Counted from the stretch's first letter, positions 9,901 through 15,864 are shown. The stretch: DNA of 17,333 nucleotides from Ectocarpus siliculosus (GCA_000310025.1 FN649728.1:3034970-3052302), one strand, 5' to 3'. A program made the numbers and translations. Notes: generated by a model not told the origin, from the sequence alone.

Positions 9901-11463
9901 GGGCATATCTCTAAACAGGGGGTGGCTAAACCGGGGCCCCGACTGTATCTCAACGGATAATCTTCCTGTGAGTTCATGCAGATGTTCTAAAAAGAAACAG
10001 GCTGCCGAAGGGTTTGATTCCATTTGTGTGCGCAGTGCATCGCAATTTTTTCGTGTGTGGATAATCCTGGTGTTTGCTTCACAGCCCGCGAAAAATTGAC
10101 AATCGTCGTCTGTAATTCCCTGACCTTCATTTTCCCCACAGAGGCAGGTGGGCCTGTATCCATTTTCAACCCTGGGTGCGTAGACTATGTGCATAGCATA
10201 TGCCCATGCATATGCTGAATGAGGACGTTGAATCGGAGCCCGTCCGTTCAGGGTAAGGAAGGAGCAGCTGAGAAGAGAGCCGGTGGGGGGGTGGGCGGGT
10301 TGGGGGGAGGACGCGAGTCTACCACCTCCCCGAGATGCTGAGCTCAAGAAAAAGATGCACACAGGAGGTTCCCGCGCCCCCGTGTTGAGGAAATGTTTTG
10401 CGAACAGCTGTGGGCACACCAGAAAGGGCGGTGCGTGGTGTGGTTTGAGGTTTGAAATTGAACGGACGGGTTGGTTGGTTGGTTGGTTGGTTGGTTGGTT
10501 GGTTGGTTGGTTGTGAGAGGAAGAAAGACGTGGTCCGCTCCCACAACATTATTTTATTTTTATTTTTTTGTACGCACGCACAAGCAGCAAGGTGCGCGCA
10601 TAAAATGTGGCCTCTCTCGCCCCACGACAGCGTCATCTGCATGTACCACGCGCATTGTCCCACCACAAGGGGATGGGGTGAGATTTTGCCCCGGGCGGCT
10701 GCTGTCATTCGGGGGAAGGGGTGCGGATGTGCCATGATGCCATGATGCATTCTGGTGGTGGTTCGTGTTCAGGGTTCGAACAGCAAGCAGTTAGTGACGA
10801 GTCACTGATGCTCCTCCTCTGCCTGATTCCTTCTACGTACACGCCAAGATGCATACAAAAGTTTCAAGCTTCGCCACCAAAGCGCGGATTGCACAGCAGC
10901 AGCGGCACACAAAGTTGCTTCCAGTTCGCAAACACACGGAGGTTGAATCCTCCTCCTGTCGCCGCCGCCGCCTCCGTCGCCACCGGTGCTGCTGTCACTA
11001 CTACTGCTGTTGCTCTGTTGCTGAACGTGGGGGCGAGCGAGCTCCGAACGAGGAGCCACAGCCAAAACAACGAAAGGGCTCACAACAAGTCAAATCAACC
11101 GCGGGAAGTATCTCGGAATAAGATTTAAAATTCGCCGTACATTTCCTCGGCCGTTTGTTTCGGGTTTGGGGATACATATATATGCAGTATTTGTATTCGT
11201 TTACGTAGTCTATGCTTCAAAACTCTGCCGACTTTTGTCTTCTTCCTCTTCTGGTGGCTTCTCACCCGCTCCCCGCTGGAAGGGTTGTCGAACACCACGA
11301 AGGAGACGCCGTCCGAGCTCCCGTCACAGTCGCAGAGCCCGCACGATAGGTCCACGGCGCCGCCATCCGTGAACTGCGAGCTAACCCCTCCCCTTCCCGC
11401 CGCAAGCAAGAGGCCCGCCGCTGCCAACGCAAGCATCCTCCTCGTACCTCGGCTCATCATCAT
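1..11463 (-). CDS. Secreted beta-rich protein of unknown function, 5 visible exons, 3' end outside the window
   Basis: Whole visible coding span on the minus strand: 11463-11266, 4151-3958, 2448-2352, 1085-978 and 28-1 (partial). The phases are 0, 2, 0, 0 and every junction keeps one open frame, about 208 aa so far. Seen: an N-terminal signal peptide (Arg-rich start, then LALAAAGLLLAAG, cleavage likely near residue 29), a cysteine cluster SCGLCDCDG at about 40-48, an LDTSCGTS motif early in exon 2, and a run of alternating hydrophobic/threonine stretches (VYVELTFNIGIW, KVFGTTVVEYEFESF, VFFVTVL) that look like beta strands. Inference: an extracellular or cell-wall protein. The CDG..I.TSC..G..YEL.G pattern loosely recalls the secreted domain listed as DUF7467, from memory and unverified. 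The introns are 7,114, 1,509, 1,266 and 949 nt, lengthened by repeats. Confidence 0.65.
159..250 (+). repeat. G-run module, copy a
   Basis: A run of G (with one C) is followed by gtactcatttg, gtagtcatttgaccattgac, cacgcgtccct and gacggagcaccg. The same order recurs at 456-535, 4199-4275 and 4321-4406, so this is a dispersed repeat and not a simple G-tract. It lies in intron 4 of the secreted-protein gene. Confidence 0.6.
189..452 (-). CDS. Unproven 87-codon frame between G-run copies a and b
   Basis: The part MDKFGKLDNSEKTIAIIGDR, then WWAQEALEDGDKMCKNF and LWSLWQKRKELPNV, has a balanced composition that looks like protein. It fills the space between two G-run modules, so it may belong to a mobile element bounded by them. 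It is inside intron 4 of the secreted-protein gene on the same strand but has no splice sites that would include it. The family is not recognised. Confidence 0.22.
   Translation of the reverse strand: MRQRGCDMDKFGKLDNSEKTIAIIGDRWWAQEALEDGDKMCKNFLWSLWQKRKELPNVGGVSSRCRNGAPSRKGRVVNGQMTTASNK
456..570 (+). repeat. G-run module, copy b
   Basis: A 13-base G-run at 456-468, then tactctag, gacgtagtcgtttaaacc, attgacctcgcatccctaca and gccgggacgg, followed by a second G-run (555-569). It is the closest in wording to copy d (gtagtcgtt, gcatccctaca, gccgggacgg). Confidence 0.6.
901..946 (+). repeat. (CT)n microsatellite
   Basis: A pure CT dinucleotide tract of about 23 units in intron 4 of the secreted-protein gene, 32 bp downstream (gene direction) of the exon 4 donor. 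On the minus strand it is a GA tract. Confidence 0.97.
978..1085 (-). CDS. Secreted protein gene, exon 4
   Basis: 108 nt, phase 0 at both ends. The acceptor is ctgcccccag|TCGTTC and the donor is GTTCTG|GTGAGT. It encodes SFTNTKVFGTTVVEYEFESF followed by CYENAFLSQVFFVTVL. The 3' border could lie slightly earlier, but GTGAGT is the best donor and joins in frame to the last exon. Confidence 0.62.
1493..1722 (+). mobile_element. MITE family A, copy 1
   Basis: 230 bp with about 50-bp terminal inverted repeats. The left end taccgtaggttgca (1493-1506) is the exact complement of the right end (1709-1722), and the match continues through the shared core attttcgaagctcga. Ends written as ccgtagg..cctacgg leave TA on each side, a possible duplication. 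The middle holds ttccgaaaacgtat and the motif gcatcctcctcgtcgtgga, which recur in the other copies. It lies in intron 3 of the secreted-protein gene. It has no coding capacity. Confidence 0.75.
2352..2448 (-). CDS. Secreted protein gene, exon 3
   Basis: 97 nt. The acceptor is ttccgttcag|CGCCTC and the donor is TACAAG|GTGTGT. The first base completes the Ser codon left open by exon 2, and the exon ends on a codon boundary. It encodes ASTTTVTLTDDVYVELTF and then NIGIWTEDGSTFYK, an alternating pattern typical of beta strands. Confidence 0.66.
2831..3034 (+). mobile_element. MITE family A, copy 2
   Basis: Same orientation as copy 1. The shared blocks are ggaccgattttcgaagctcg (2859-2878), the middle section with ttccgaaaacatat and gcatcgtcttcgtcgtgg, and the right end ggtgtgacaccttgtgcaac then ctacgg. 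The left end differs from copy 1 outside the core (ggcggcgtaaatatcacatc) and the same end sequence is repeated just after the element at 3047-3081. It lies in intron 2 of the secreted-protein gene. Confidence 0.7.
3047..3081 (+). repeat. Extra partial MITE end next to copy 2
   Basis: ggggggcgtaaaataccacatcccctggaccgag (in two parts: the first 17 bases, then cacatcccctggaccgag) is a near-copy of the left end of MITE copy 2 at 2831-2864, in the same direction. It could be the end of a nested or deleted second copy, or a duplication made when copy 2 inserted. Confidence 0.55.
3570..3898 (+). repeat. Minisatellite, ~60-82 bp unit, 4-5 copies
   Basis: Five starts of accttcggga-type units (about 3574, 3642, 3701, 3783, 3847), each followed by a gatctcgagcatacccttcc-like block and a CCA-rich tail. 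The central two units repeat with an exact 82-bp period (3701 to 3783); outer ones are shorter and degenerate. It lies in intron 2 of the secreted-protein gene, 60 bp downstream of the exon 2 donor. On the minus strand its CCA tracts read as GTGGTGG. Confidence 0.85.
3958..4151 (-). CDS. Secreted protein gene, exon 2
   Basis: 194 nt. The acceptor is gcttcccag|ATTGTG and the donor is TACAG|GTGCGA. It encodes IVSVDGDYSEILDTSCGTS, then a segment YELSGVGDLDSRGLELLD and a Thr/Cys-rich end with CVTADTPDTADCY. Composition is markedly GC-rich and codon-biased compared with the flanking repeats, which supports coding. It ends two bases into a codon. Confidence 0.68.
4199..4275 (+). repeat. G-run module, copy c
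   Basis: The G-rich start ggggagggggg is followed by cgtgctcatgttttgcaatg, then gcggttagaccgctgaacac and gcgtccgtgaacagg. It matches copy a best (tgctcat/tactcat, cacgcgtcc). It begins 48 bp upstream of exon 2 in gene direction, inside intron 1. Confidence 0.5.
4321..4406 (+). repeat. G-run module, copy d
   Basis: gagggggcgggggcgg is followed by cactcatgttaacgcatgg, tgtagtcgttcgaccata, gcatccctacag and ttgccgggacggagc. As with copy b, another G-run follows (4471-4484). Copies c and d are a tight pair, as are a and b. Confidence 0.6.
4577..4814 (-). mobile_element. MITE family A, divergent copy
   Basis: The left arm contains acgcacgggggt, ttttcgaagcttgatt and ctccacaaccaggagggt (4629-4646). 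The right arm is its complement, with accctcctggttgtgg (4733-4748), ttttgaaaatcg and acccccgtgcgtcat. The middle carries ctcaggaaaagccctcgacg, matching the minus orientation of copy 1 and the copy at 16461. Arms are about 70 bp. It lies in intron 1 of the secreted-protein gene. Membership of family A rests on these shared blocks; the ends themselves differ. Confidence 0.6.
4815..6133. other. Intron 1 stretch without recognisable feature
   Basis: Within the long intron of the secreted-protein gene. The minus strand has frames at 5053-5271 and 5349-5822 of moderately protein-like composition but no start, splice or family support. No inverted or tandem repeat of note was seen. Confidence 0.4.
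6134..7357. mobile_element. Foldback element: two ~540-bp inverted arms around a ~117-bp spacer
   Basis: The left arm (about 6134-6673) is matched by the complement of the right arm (about 6791-7357). Shared landmarks include cgcatgcca at the outer ends, gcttgtccaccacatcagcccc near them, ccaccacatcagcccc, caaccctggctcaga, the block accggcaaccaaccatcacc, and gtatacgaatgt at the inner ends. The arms are imperfect (several small indels, including a longer stretch in the right arm near 7000-7040). I could not fix a target duplication. It lies in intron 1 of the secreted-protein gene and would form a very long hairpin if transcribed. Confidence 0.75.
7594..7885. repeat. Weaker inverted repeat, possible decayed MITE
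   Basis: The left arm, with caaggttgcggctcatggca near 7632-7651, is imperfectly complementary to the right arm, with gatgaaccacaaccttgctg near 7816-7835. Similarity extends to about 110 bp per arm with many mismatches, and the centre is AT-rich (7690-7750). Boundaries and duplication are unclear. It begins about 240 bp to the right of the larger foldback element and may be unrelated to it. Confidence 0.4.
7886..8178. other. Intron 1 stretch without gene; short CAGCA-rich repeats
   Basis: It holds an A-rich patch (7997-8019) and several overlapping actcagcag / cagcactgctg motifs (8021-8090), probably simple-sequence decay. Nothing else was seen. Confidence 0.4.
8179..8488 (+). mobile_element. 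tRNA-derived SINE with poly(A) tail
   Basis: An RNA polymerase III promoter is readable: A box TGGTCTAGTTGG at 8190-8201 and a perfect B box GGTTCGAATCC at 8234-8244, at tRNA-like spacing. The stems do not pair properly, so this is a tRNA-derived head and not a working tRNA. A second tRNA-like block, TGGCCAAGTGGTTAGCGC, starts near 8298. The body continues through an AATAAA (8442-8447) to a 17-base A-run at 8472-8488. It lies in intron 1 of the secreted-protein gene, antisense to it. I found no clear target-site duplication, so the exact 5' end is uncertain. Confidence 0.72.
8633..9945 (-). mobile_element. pogo/Tigger-like (Tc1/mariner superfamily) DNA transposon, non-autonomous, 1,313 bp
   Basis: The ends are inverted repeats: cagtggggccccggttta at 8633-8650 matches the complement of the right end (9928-9945) with one mismatch. 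Similarity continues inward for roughly 120-150 bp with repeated gtttagcgac motifs. It is flanked by TA on both sides (8631-8632, 9946-9947), the expected Tc1/mariner duplication, and CAGT-type ends with a CCGGTTTA tract are typical of pogo/Tigger elements. There is no full transposase; only a decayed cysteine-rich region remains inside on the minus strand. It sits in intron 1 of the secreted-protein gene. Confidence 0.82.
9257..9705 (-). pseudogene. Frameshifted cysteine/histidine-rich (zinc-binding) C-terminal remnant inside the pogo-like element
   Basis: Three minus-strand frames each hold part of one pattern: MPCADGELCKQPN and GHVCHG in the first, CGGRLHRM in the second, DGIEMHRTCHECASKN in the third, which then stays open to a TGA stop at 9257. 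Read in order they give a C-x5-C ... H-x-C-x2-C-type metal-binding module of the sort found at the C-terminus of some eukaryotic transposases (family memory, not searched). The two frame changes mean it cannot be translated as it stands. Everything N-terminal, including any DDE catalytic core, is missing. Confidence 0.5.
10172..11265. other. Promoter-proximal part of intron 1, no gene seen
   Basis: It holds the GGTT microsatellite, a short palindromic patch around gcatatgcccatgcatatgc (10196-10215) and, at 10945-11000, a CTCCTC/GCCGCC/CTGCTG-rich tract. Open frames here come from repeats. Confidence 0.4.
10469..10513 (+). repeat. (GGTT)n microsatellite
   Basis: About eleven tandem GGTT units in intron 1 of the secreted-protein gene. 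It produces long artificial WLVG / NQPT reading frames that should be ignored. Confidence 0.97.
11266..11463 (-). CDS. Secreted protein gene, exon 1 (signal peptide)
   Basis: 198 nt, 66 codons exactly. It starts with three consecutive ATGs (11463, 11460, 11457), and the outermost is taken. The N-terminus MMMSRGTRRM is basic and is followed by a hydrophobic core LALAAAGLLLAAG, then GRGGVSSQ with a plausible signal-peptidase site. Mature sequence begins FTDGGAVDLSCGLCDCDG. The donor is AGCGG|GTGAGA, a strong consensus. Confidence 0.7.
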
Positions 11464-11931
11464 GCTTCGCCGATGTCGTTGATGCCGCTGCTCGCCCCCC
11501 CCCGCCGCTCCTTGGCTCCTCAGGGGGATGCTGCTTCTACTTCTCCTTCGTCTGCGGCTGGTGCTCGATGGACTCATGATCCACCACCACCACAGGCCGG
11601 CCCAAAACACTTGCCAACGTCGTTGTTTGGCGACCAGGCCAGTGGTTGGGTGTATTGGGTTGTTGTGTTCTGGTTCCGGGTTCTGGGAGGAGGGGAACCG
11701 CAGCTAGGATTTTGTACGGTGTGCAGGGGGGTGAAAGTACGATTGGACGGCCCCCCACACGAAGAGAGCCCAAGTACAGCCAGCAGTACCAACGTACCAA
11801 GAGCGAGGATCAGCGACGAGACTAGAGAGCCAGAGGTTGTCGTATCAGCCGAAACGAGCTCACACTCTCTACCTCTTCTGTCTGTACTACGTAAAGAAAC
11901 CTCTAAACAGGAGGGGGGGCTTCGGTTTGCC
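11464..11931. promoter_or_regulatory. Shared divergent promoter region between the two genes
   Basis: 468 bp between the start codons of the leftward secreted-protein gene and the rightward mL59-like gene. Both 5' untranslated regions and both promoters must fit here unless further 5' exons exist. I see no convincing TATA box on either strand. The left end holds a C-run (11497-11503) and CT/CG-rich sequence. The role is inferred from gene layout only. Confidence 0.45.
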
Positions 11932-12091
11932 ATGAACAGGCTGGTGAGGTTCGGGGCGGAGGCATTGAAGCCGCAAAGGGTCGCCGGGGCACACAAGTGG
12001 CAGACGCCGCGGGTGTCGAGACGAAAGGCGAACGTGCTGCGCAAGAAGGCCATCAGGGACGGGTCATTCGGCTCGGTAGTCATGGATGCAG
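11932..12091 (+). CDS. mL59: mL59-like gene, exon 1
   Basis: 160 nt, 53 codons plus one base. The ATG at 11932 sits in a good eukaryotic start context (gccATGa). The frame is open much further upstream, from about 11473, but that stretch is low-complexity and unlike the rest, so the 11932 start is preferred. The donor is GCAG|GTCAGC. The first 20 residues are Arg/Lys-bearing with no acidic run except Glu10, as expected for a matrix-targeted protein. Confidence 0.78.
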
Positions 12092-14260
12092 GTCAGCAAC
12101 CGTAGTAAAAGAGATGCCGTTTGCGGCGCTCCGAATGAGGACACGCAAGCACAGCAGTGAGTGCGTGATGTTCTCGCGAGGTGATCCTCTTTGTGCATAC
12201 TACTGGTGCTGTACGGATGTTAGATGTTGGCTGCCTACAGAGCACTCTGGATTGGTGCCCAATCTGCAGTTCTCTCCACTCGTGCGGGCCCACCCGTGGT
12301 TGTCAGAGAGGATGTTGTCAGTGCATGATCAACATTTGCACGCTTCTTTGGTTTGTCAGCATCGACAGACACCGCAGACTTGCGCAGACCTCCAAACCTG
12401 TGCTGAAGATACCCCCCCCCCCCCCCCAACGGTAGGAAAGCACCTTGTTGGTCGATGGCGGTAATAAGTCATATGCATGGCTAGACTTTGGTACGTTACA
12501 GCATGTCTGCCGTATGCGCGCAGCAGGTGATATGGTTAATCATTCTATCGGCTAAGTATTCCAGCTGGTAGGGAATGATTTACCGGAAGGCCCATGCCGC
12601 CGAACACCATGTTACATTTTACCTCTGAAGCCTTTGACTAATGGTGTTGCCAACCTTCCTCTGCAGTGGCCTTTCTCTGTAATATTCTTTGTAGCTTAGT
12701 TGCGTTTTTGGGATCGAGGGCGGTTACAAGGACGAAGCTGTCGCGACTTAGCACAATGCCGGAACAGGAGGCGGGGGGTGGGGGGGAGAGAGAGAAAAGA
12801 GAGAAACATAGGGCTGGTTGTGAAGCCCGGCCCGCGCGCGGCAAATGGGCGACACATGAGCCAGTCGTAAGTCGGCATCACTAGCAACTTCTTCACGCTT
12901 GTTGCCTCCCCGCTACACATTGTGTCCGCACTATGCACCCTCCCACCAACAACATGATCAGCAAGAAAAACTGCAGTAGATGTTGTTGGTTTATTCCTTG
13001 TTCCGTATGTCAACAACGTGGTGGTGTCTGACAAGTATTTATTTGACCACGTATTTGCGGGCTATCTCCATGGTACCATTCGATGTTTTTCCGAACCTCT
13101 GTTTTCCTGTGCTCCCAGACACTGGGAAAGCGATTGGCGGGTGGGATCCGGCGTGGGATATCTTCGAAGCGCCCGCTCCTCGACCGTTGAGGCCACCAAA
13201 GCTACACAAGAACCAGCGGGACAGAGCGCAGCGCGCCGAAAAGGTAAAAACTTTTTCATCCCACGCTTTTCCCGGCGGTTCGCCGTGTTTTCTGCTTAGA
13301 CATGGCAACAGCAGCAAATTGCTGTTGGTTACCAGAGGGGATGATGTGGCGAAAACGGGCTTGTTGGTACAGAATGCTTGCGAAGAGTGCAGCTAGAGAA
13401 AATAAGATTTTGCGGCTGTCCGTTACGACGATGTGGAGAGGCCTAGAGACGGTTTTCTTTGCGATTGTTTGTGCGAAAGGCAGTGGGTACTATCCAGCGT
13501 GTTCGTATTCGAATCGCAGGGGTAGAGGAAGCGCCGCCGCAGCCACGCGTAGGGTTGTTATTATATTTTTTTAAGATCGACGATTCTTGATACGGAGATA
13601 AGACGATTTTCCGTCTGGATTCACGCGGCAGACGCGGTGTACATGGGTCTCTTATGTCTCCGATGTTGCACGAAGATGTTAGCTTGTACCCGCTGTTATC
13701 GCGTTCCAACCCGTGTTGTCCACACCCGCCGACTTGCGAGTGTCTCTCCCTATGTCTGAGCTCATTCGGTAATCGCTGGGTTGTAGCATGCAAGCTTTGC
13801 CCAGTCAAGCGCTCGGATAGACCAACGCACTTCCCCTGTGACTTTACGTCAGAGCAGCGTGTATGGTACCAGTTCTTGCGAGAGGCCATCGCGAGACTGG
13901 TGGGTGTTTGTCTCCCTGTTTGAAACATGCTCTCTTTGTTGGCTGTATTGTGTCGCCTTCTAGTATGTCCCGAAGGCGTCTATCTTCGCGTACTATCACT
14001 TTGAGAGCCGCTCTGCCGCGCTTGTCAGAGATACACGACGCGCCACGCGCTTGACCTAATCTAATCTTCCCCCTCTTTCTTGTCTGCTGCATTTCCCAAC
14101 TGCGATGGCGTTTGGGCAGATCACGGCCAAGCTTGGAGAGCAGGAGGCCCGGCTCAAGGATCTCAACCGAGTAAAGGCGGTCCCGAAGCCCAAGCCAGAA
14201 GACGGGACCCTTGCCCTTCTCAGATGGCTGAAGACTAGCGGGGCTGCAAAGAAAAGATAA
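11932..14260 (+). CDS. mL59: Mitochondrial large-subunit ribosomal protein mL59-like (MRPL25 family), 3 exons
   Basis: Whole coding span, join 11932-12091, 13119-13243, 14120-14260, giving 141 aa. The pieces join in phase: exon 1 ends one base into a codon, exon 2 completes it (GAC, Asp54) and ends on a codon boundary, and exon 3 starts on one. Seen: a basic N-terminus suited to mitochondrial import; AHKWQTPRVSRRKANVLRKK at residues 20-39; GGWDPAWD at 60-67; RPPKLHKNQRDRAQRAEK at 78-95; then a charged helix (96-113) and a lysine-rich tail. From memory, the mL59 family has this order: a Trp-x-x-Pro-x-x-Ser-Arg-Arg segment, then an Arg-Pro-Pro-Lys segment, then a charged helix. Fungal members are called MRPL25. 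Expected role: structural protein of the mitoribosomal large subunit in the matrix. The family call is recall, not a search; the exon structure is well supported by phase. It diverges from the secreted-protein gene to its left. Confidence 0.75.
12092..13118 (+). other. mL59-like gene, intron 1
   Basis: Starts GTCAGC and ends CTCCCAG. It contains a 17-base C-run at 12412-12428 and a purine-rich tract (12758-12808). No mobile element was recognised, in contrast with the introns of the neighbouring gene. Confidence 0.7.
13119..13243 (+). CDS. mL59: mL59-like gene, exon 2
   Basis: 125 nt. The acceptor is a pyrimidine-rich tract ending ctcccag|ACACTG, and the donor is AAAAG|GTAAAA. It encodes TGKAIGGWDPAWD and then the proline/arginine segment RPPKLHKNQRDRAQRAEK. 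The intron before it is 12092-13118 (1,027 nt). I saw no further exon inside that intron, and the phases of exons 1 and 2 join without one. Confidence 0.8.
13244..14119 (+). other. mL59-like gene, intron 2
   Basis: Starts GTAAAA and ends GGGCAG after a pyrimidine tract with upstream ctaatctaat. I see no repeat or hidden gene in it. Confidence 0.68.
14120..14260 (+). CDS. mL59: mL59-like gene, exon 3 (terminal)
   Basis: 141 nt including TAA at 14258-14260. The upstream sequence has a branch-point-like ctaatctaat, a long pyrimidine tract, and then gggcag|ATCACG as the first AG. It encodes ITAKLGEQEARLKDLNRVK followed by a Lys/Pro linker and a basic C-terminus ending AAKKR. A start at the ATG at 14105 is possible for a stand-alone 51-aa ORF, but the in-phase join to exon 2 explains the sequence better. 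Confidence 0.75.
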   Translation: MTAKLGEQEARLKDLNRVKAVPKPKPEDGTLALLRWLKTSGAAKKR

Positions 14261-15513
14261 CAACAGCAGTTGCACGCACAGGGAGTGCCTAGTCGATAAA
14301 AAGGTCACGAATATCCAGGGGGGGAGGGGGGGGTGGTTACCCTTTGTGAAAATGTTGGAGCCGACAGCGGTCATCAGGCGTGCTGTCCTTTTCGCGGTCC
14401 CACTGAGAGAAGTGATGGTAGAAGGGGAAGGACTGAGACACTTTTCGGCGGGTCAAAAGAAGTTTCCGGTTGAACCGCCAAGGAGCAAGCTACTTTGATG
14501 GTTGTGGTAATTCGTTGGTCGAGGAGGGTCGTGACGCGTTACACGCTACTGATAGGTTACAAGAATTTGAGCGATCCATGTGTTTAGAAAAAGCTTTCAT
14601 TGTGTGCGAGACCAGGAGAATTGAATGCCACCGGGAGATTCAGTGGTTTGGTTTGAGAGCAGCACCTATCCGCTAGACGAGGGCGCCACGAATCGGTTGT
14701 ACCGGGCACAAACGCGATCGATCGATCTAACCCACCTCGTGCGGTAACGACACTTTTCGTAGAATACCTACGCACACAAACAGGTGCTGTGTGTGTGTGA
14801 GTAGATTTTTCCAGGGGGCAGTGTCAGCTGCTTTCTCTGCTGTTGCGTTTACGTGCCTTCCTCTTGTGTGCCGTGACATACGACCTACATATACACAGAA
14901 GTCTGGTCTTGTAGTGTTCAGTCTGGCGATAGGGGTAGACCGTTAAACAGGGGCGAATAGATACACTTGGAAGACTTACTTCTAAGGTCTGTAGTTAATT
15001 TAGTTAAATGAGGTCTTTCCCGGTATCATGGCGTGTACGTGCGTAACAACTTGCATCCATATTGCAGATGAGACGCGAACACACACGCTGCCATCGAGTC
15101 AATTTTTTTATTTTTTATTAATTTTGACCAAGTGAACACATGTCCTCTCGTCACCTGAAGGGCACAAATGTAAATATTTTCCTTCATCAACGGAAGCTCG
15201 TATTGCACTTCTATTGGATAAAGTGAAGGGCGCTTGTCGAAGAAGCACGTGTTCTTGCCTAATAAACCAAACAGCCACGAAAGGGTAGGGAGCGCGCGCC
15301 AGGCCGCGGCGGCGTATCAAGGCCATCATGAGGGGGCTCCGCGGATTCTCGTTTTCTCTTGTGTTGGCCCCCCGGGAGACACTCAATAGCCAACACAGCC
15401 CGGACACTCACTAGAAACGTGTGATCTCACGGCCACCAGCATCGGCGAGCTCGAGTAGCGTGGTGGACGTTGGCGTGGGATAGCTGGGGCTTCGGCGTCT
15501 CCCTCGAGCAAGT
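14261..15513. other. Downstream region of the mL59-like gene, no further gene supported
   Basis: It holds a G-run (14319-14333), a small cgatcgatcgatc repeat (14716-14728), a TG tract (14787-14799) and an AT-rich patch tttttttattttttattaat (15103-15122). The 3' untranslated region of the mL59-like gene must start here; I could not locate its polyadenylation site. Confidence 0.4.
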
Positions 15514-15616
15514 GTGCGTAGAGAGTGCGAGCAGCAGAGCACATCAGCGCCTGCTGGCGCCGCTGATCTTTTGAGCCGGTCCTGCTGGCCACCCTGCTGT
15601 GGTGACTTGCAGCTTG

Positions 15617-15660
<44 letters not shown>

Positions 15661-15864
15661 CTCATGTTAAAGGGTCCGACGACGAACCTAGCCTTCCTTA
15701 CCCAAGTGCTCGGCTCTGATGGAGAGGCAGAAAGAGATCTAACGGAGGAAGGGCGTCGACGAGCGGCGGAGATTGGCTTGCGCAAGTACAGAGGTGATCC
15801 ATCAACATGTGTTTTTTTTAAACCGGCAGCAGACACAGCAGCAGACGTCTTCGGCGGCGCCTAG
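15514..15864 (+). CDS. Unproven open frame with poly-alanine tract
   Basis: 116 codons from ATG to TAG. After the alanine run it reads MLKGPTTNLAFLTQVLGSDG and then a charged stretch DLTEEGRRRAAEIGLRK, which is the most protein-like piece of the region. The opposite strand is also open for 141 codons over the same bases because of the repeat, which weakens the case. No splice sites or family could be tied to it. It is listed so that the candidate is not lost. Confidence 0.2.
15619..15660 (+). repeat. (GCA)14 trinucleotide repeat
   Basis: Fourteen perfect GCA units. Read in the open plus frame (15514-15864) it gives poly-alanine. A poly-Ala stretch is also readable on the minus strand, so the frame by itself is not evidence of coding. 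Confidence 0.95.

Larger units (their letters stand above)
8544..10171 (-). pseudogene. Open frame interrupted by the pogo-like element; origin unknown
   Basis: Minus strand, 10170-9948 then 8630-8544. The upstream part reads VENGYRPTCLCGENEGQG and continues cysteine-rich to HLHELTGRLSVEI. If the transposon and one TA copy are removed, the frame goes on without shift as CTTTAVEREVLKVP and ends at a TAA (8544-8546). Cysteines are regularly spaced. An acceptor-like cacccag lies just before the segment. Codon use is more AT-rich than in the two host genes. It could be an older mobile element, a captured gene or chance. I do not recognise it. Confidence 0.3.

Noticed and set aside
9948-10171. An additional exon of the secreted-protein gene within intron 1
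   Set aside because: The acceptor-like site gives the wrong phase for exon 1, the frame ends at a stop beyond the transposon, and exon 1 joins exon 2 directly in phase.
10319-10750. Repetitive NQPT / WLVG proteins on both strands
   Set aside because: These are translations of the GGTT microsatellite and not genes.
11473-11931. A long N-terminal extension of the mL59-like protein from the upstream ATG
   Set aside because: The extension is Pro/Ser-rich and low-complexity, overlaps the divergent promoter region, and the ATG at 11932 has a better context and a suitable targeting N-terminus.
14610-14692. Minus-strand tRNA-like sequence (CGTCTAGCGGATAGG)
   Set aside because: Only the A-box part resembles a tRNA. 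The anticodon and T arms do not form and there is no proper B box.
15660-15720. Biotin-carboxylase-like motif (GPTTNLAFL)
   Set aside because: The resemblance is limited to about nine residues and the following sequence does not fit that family.
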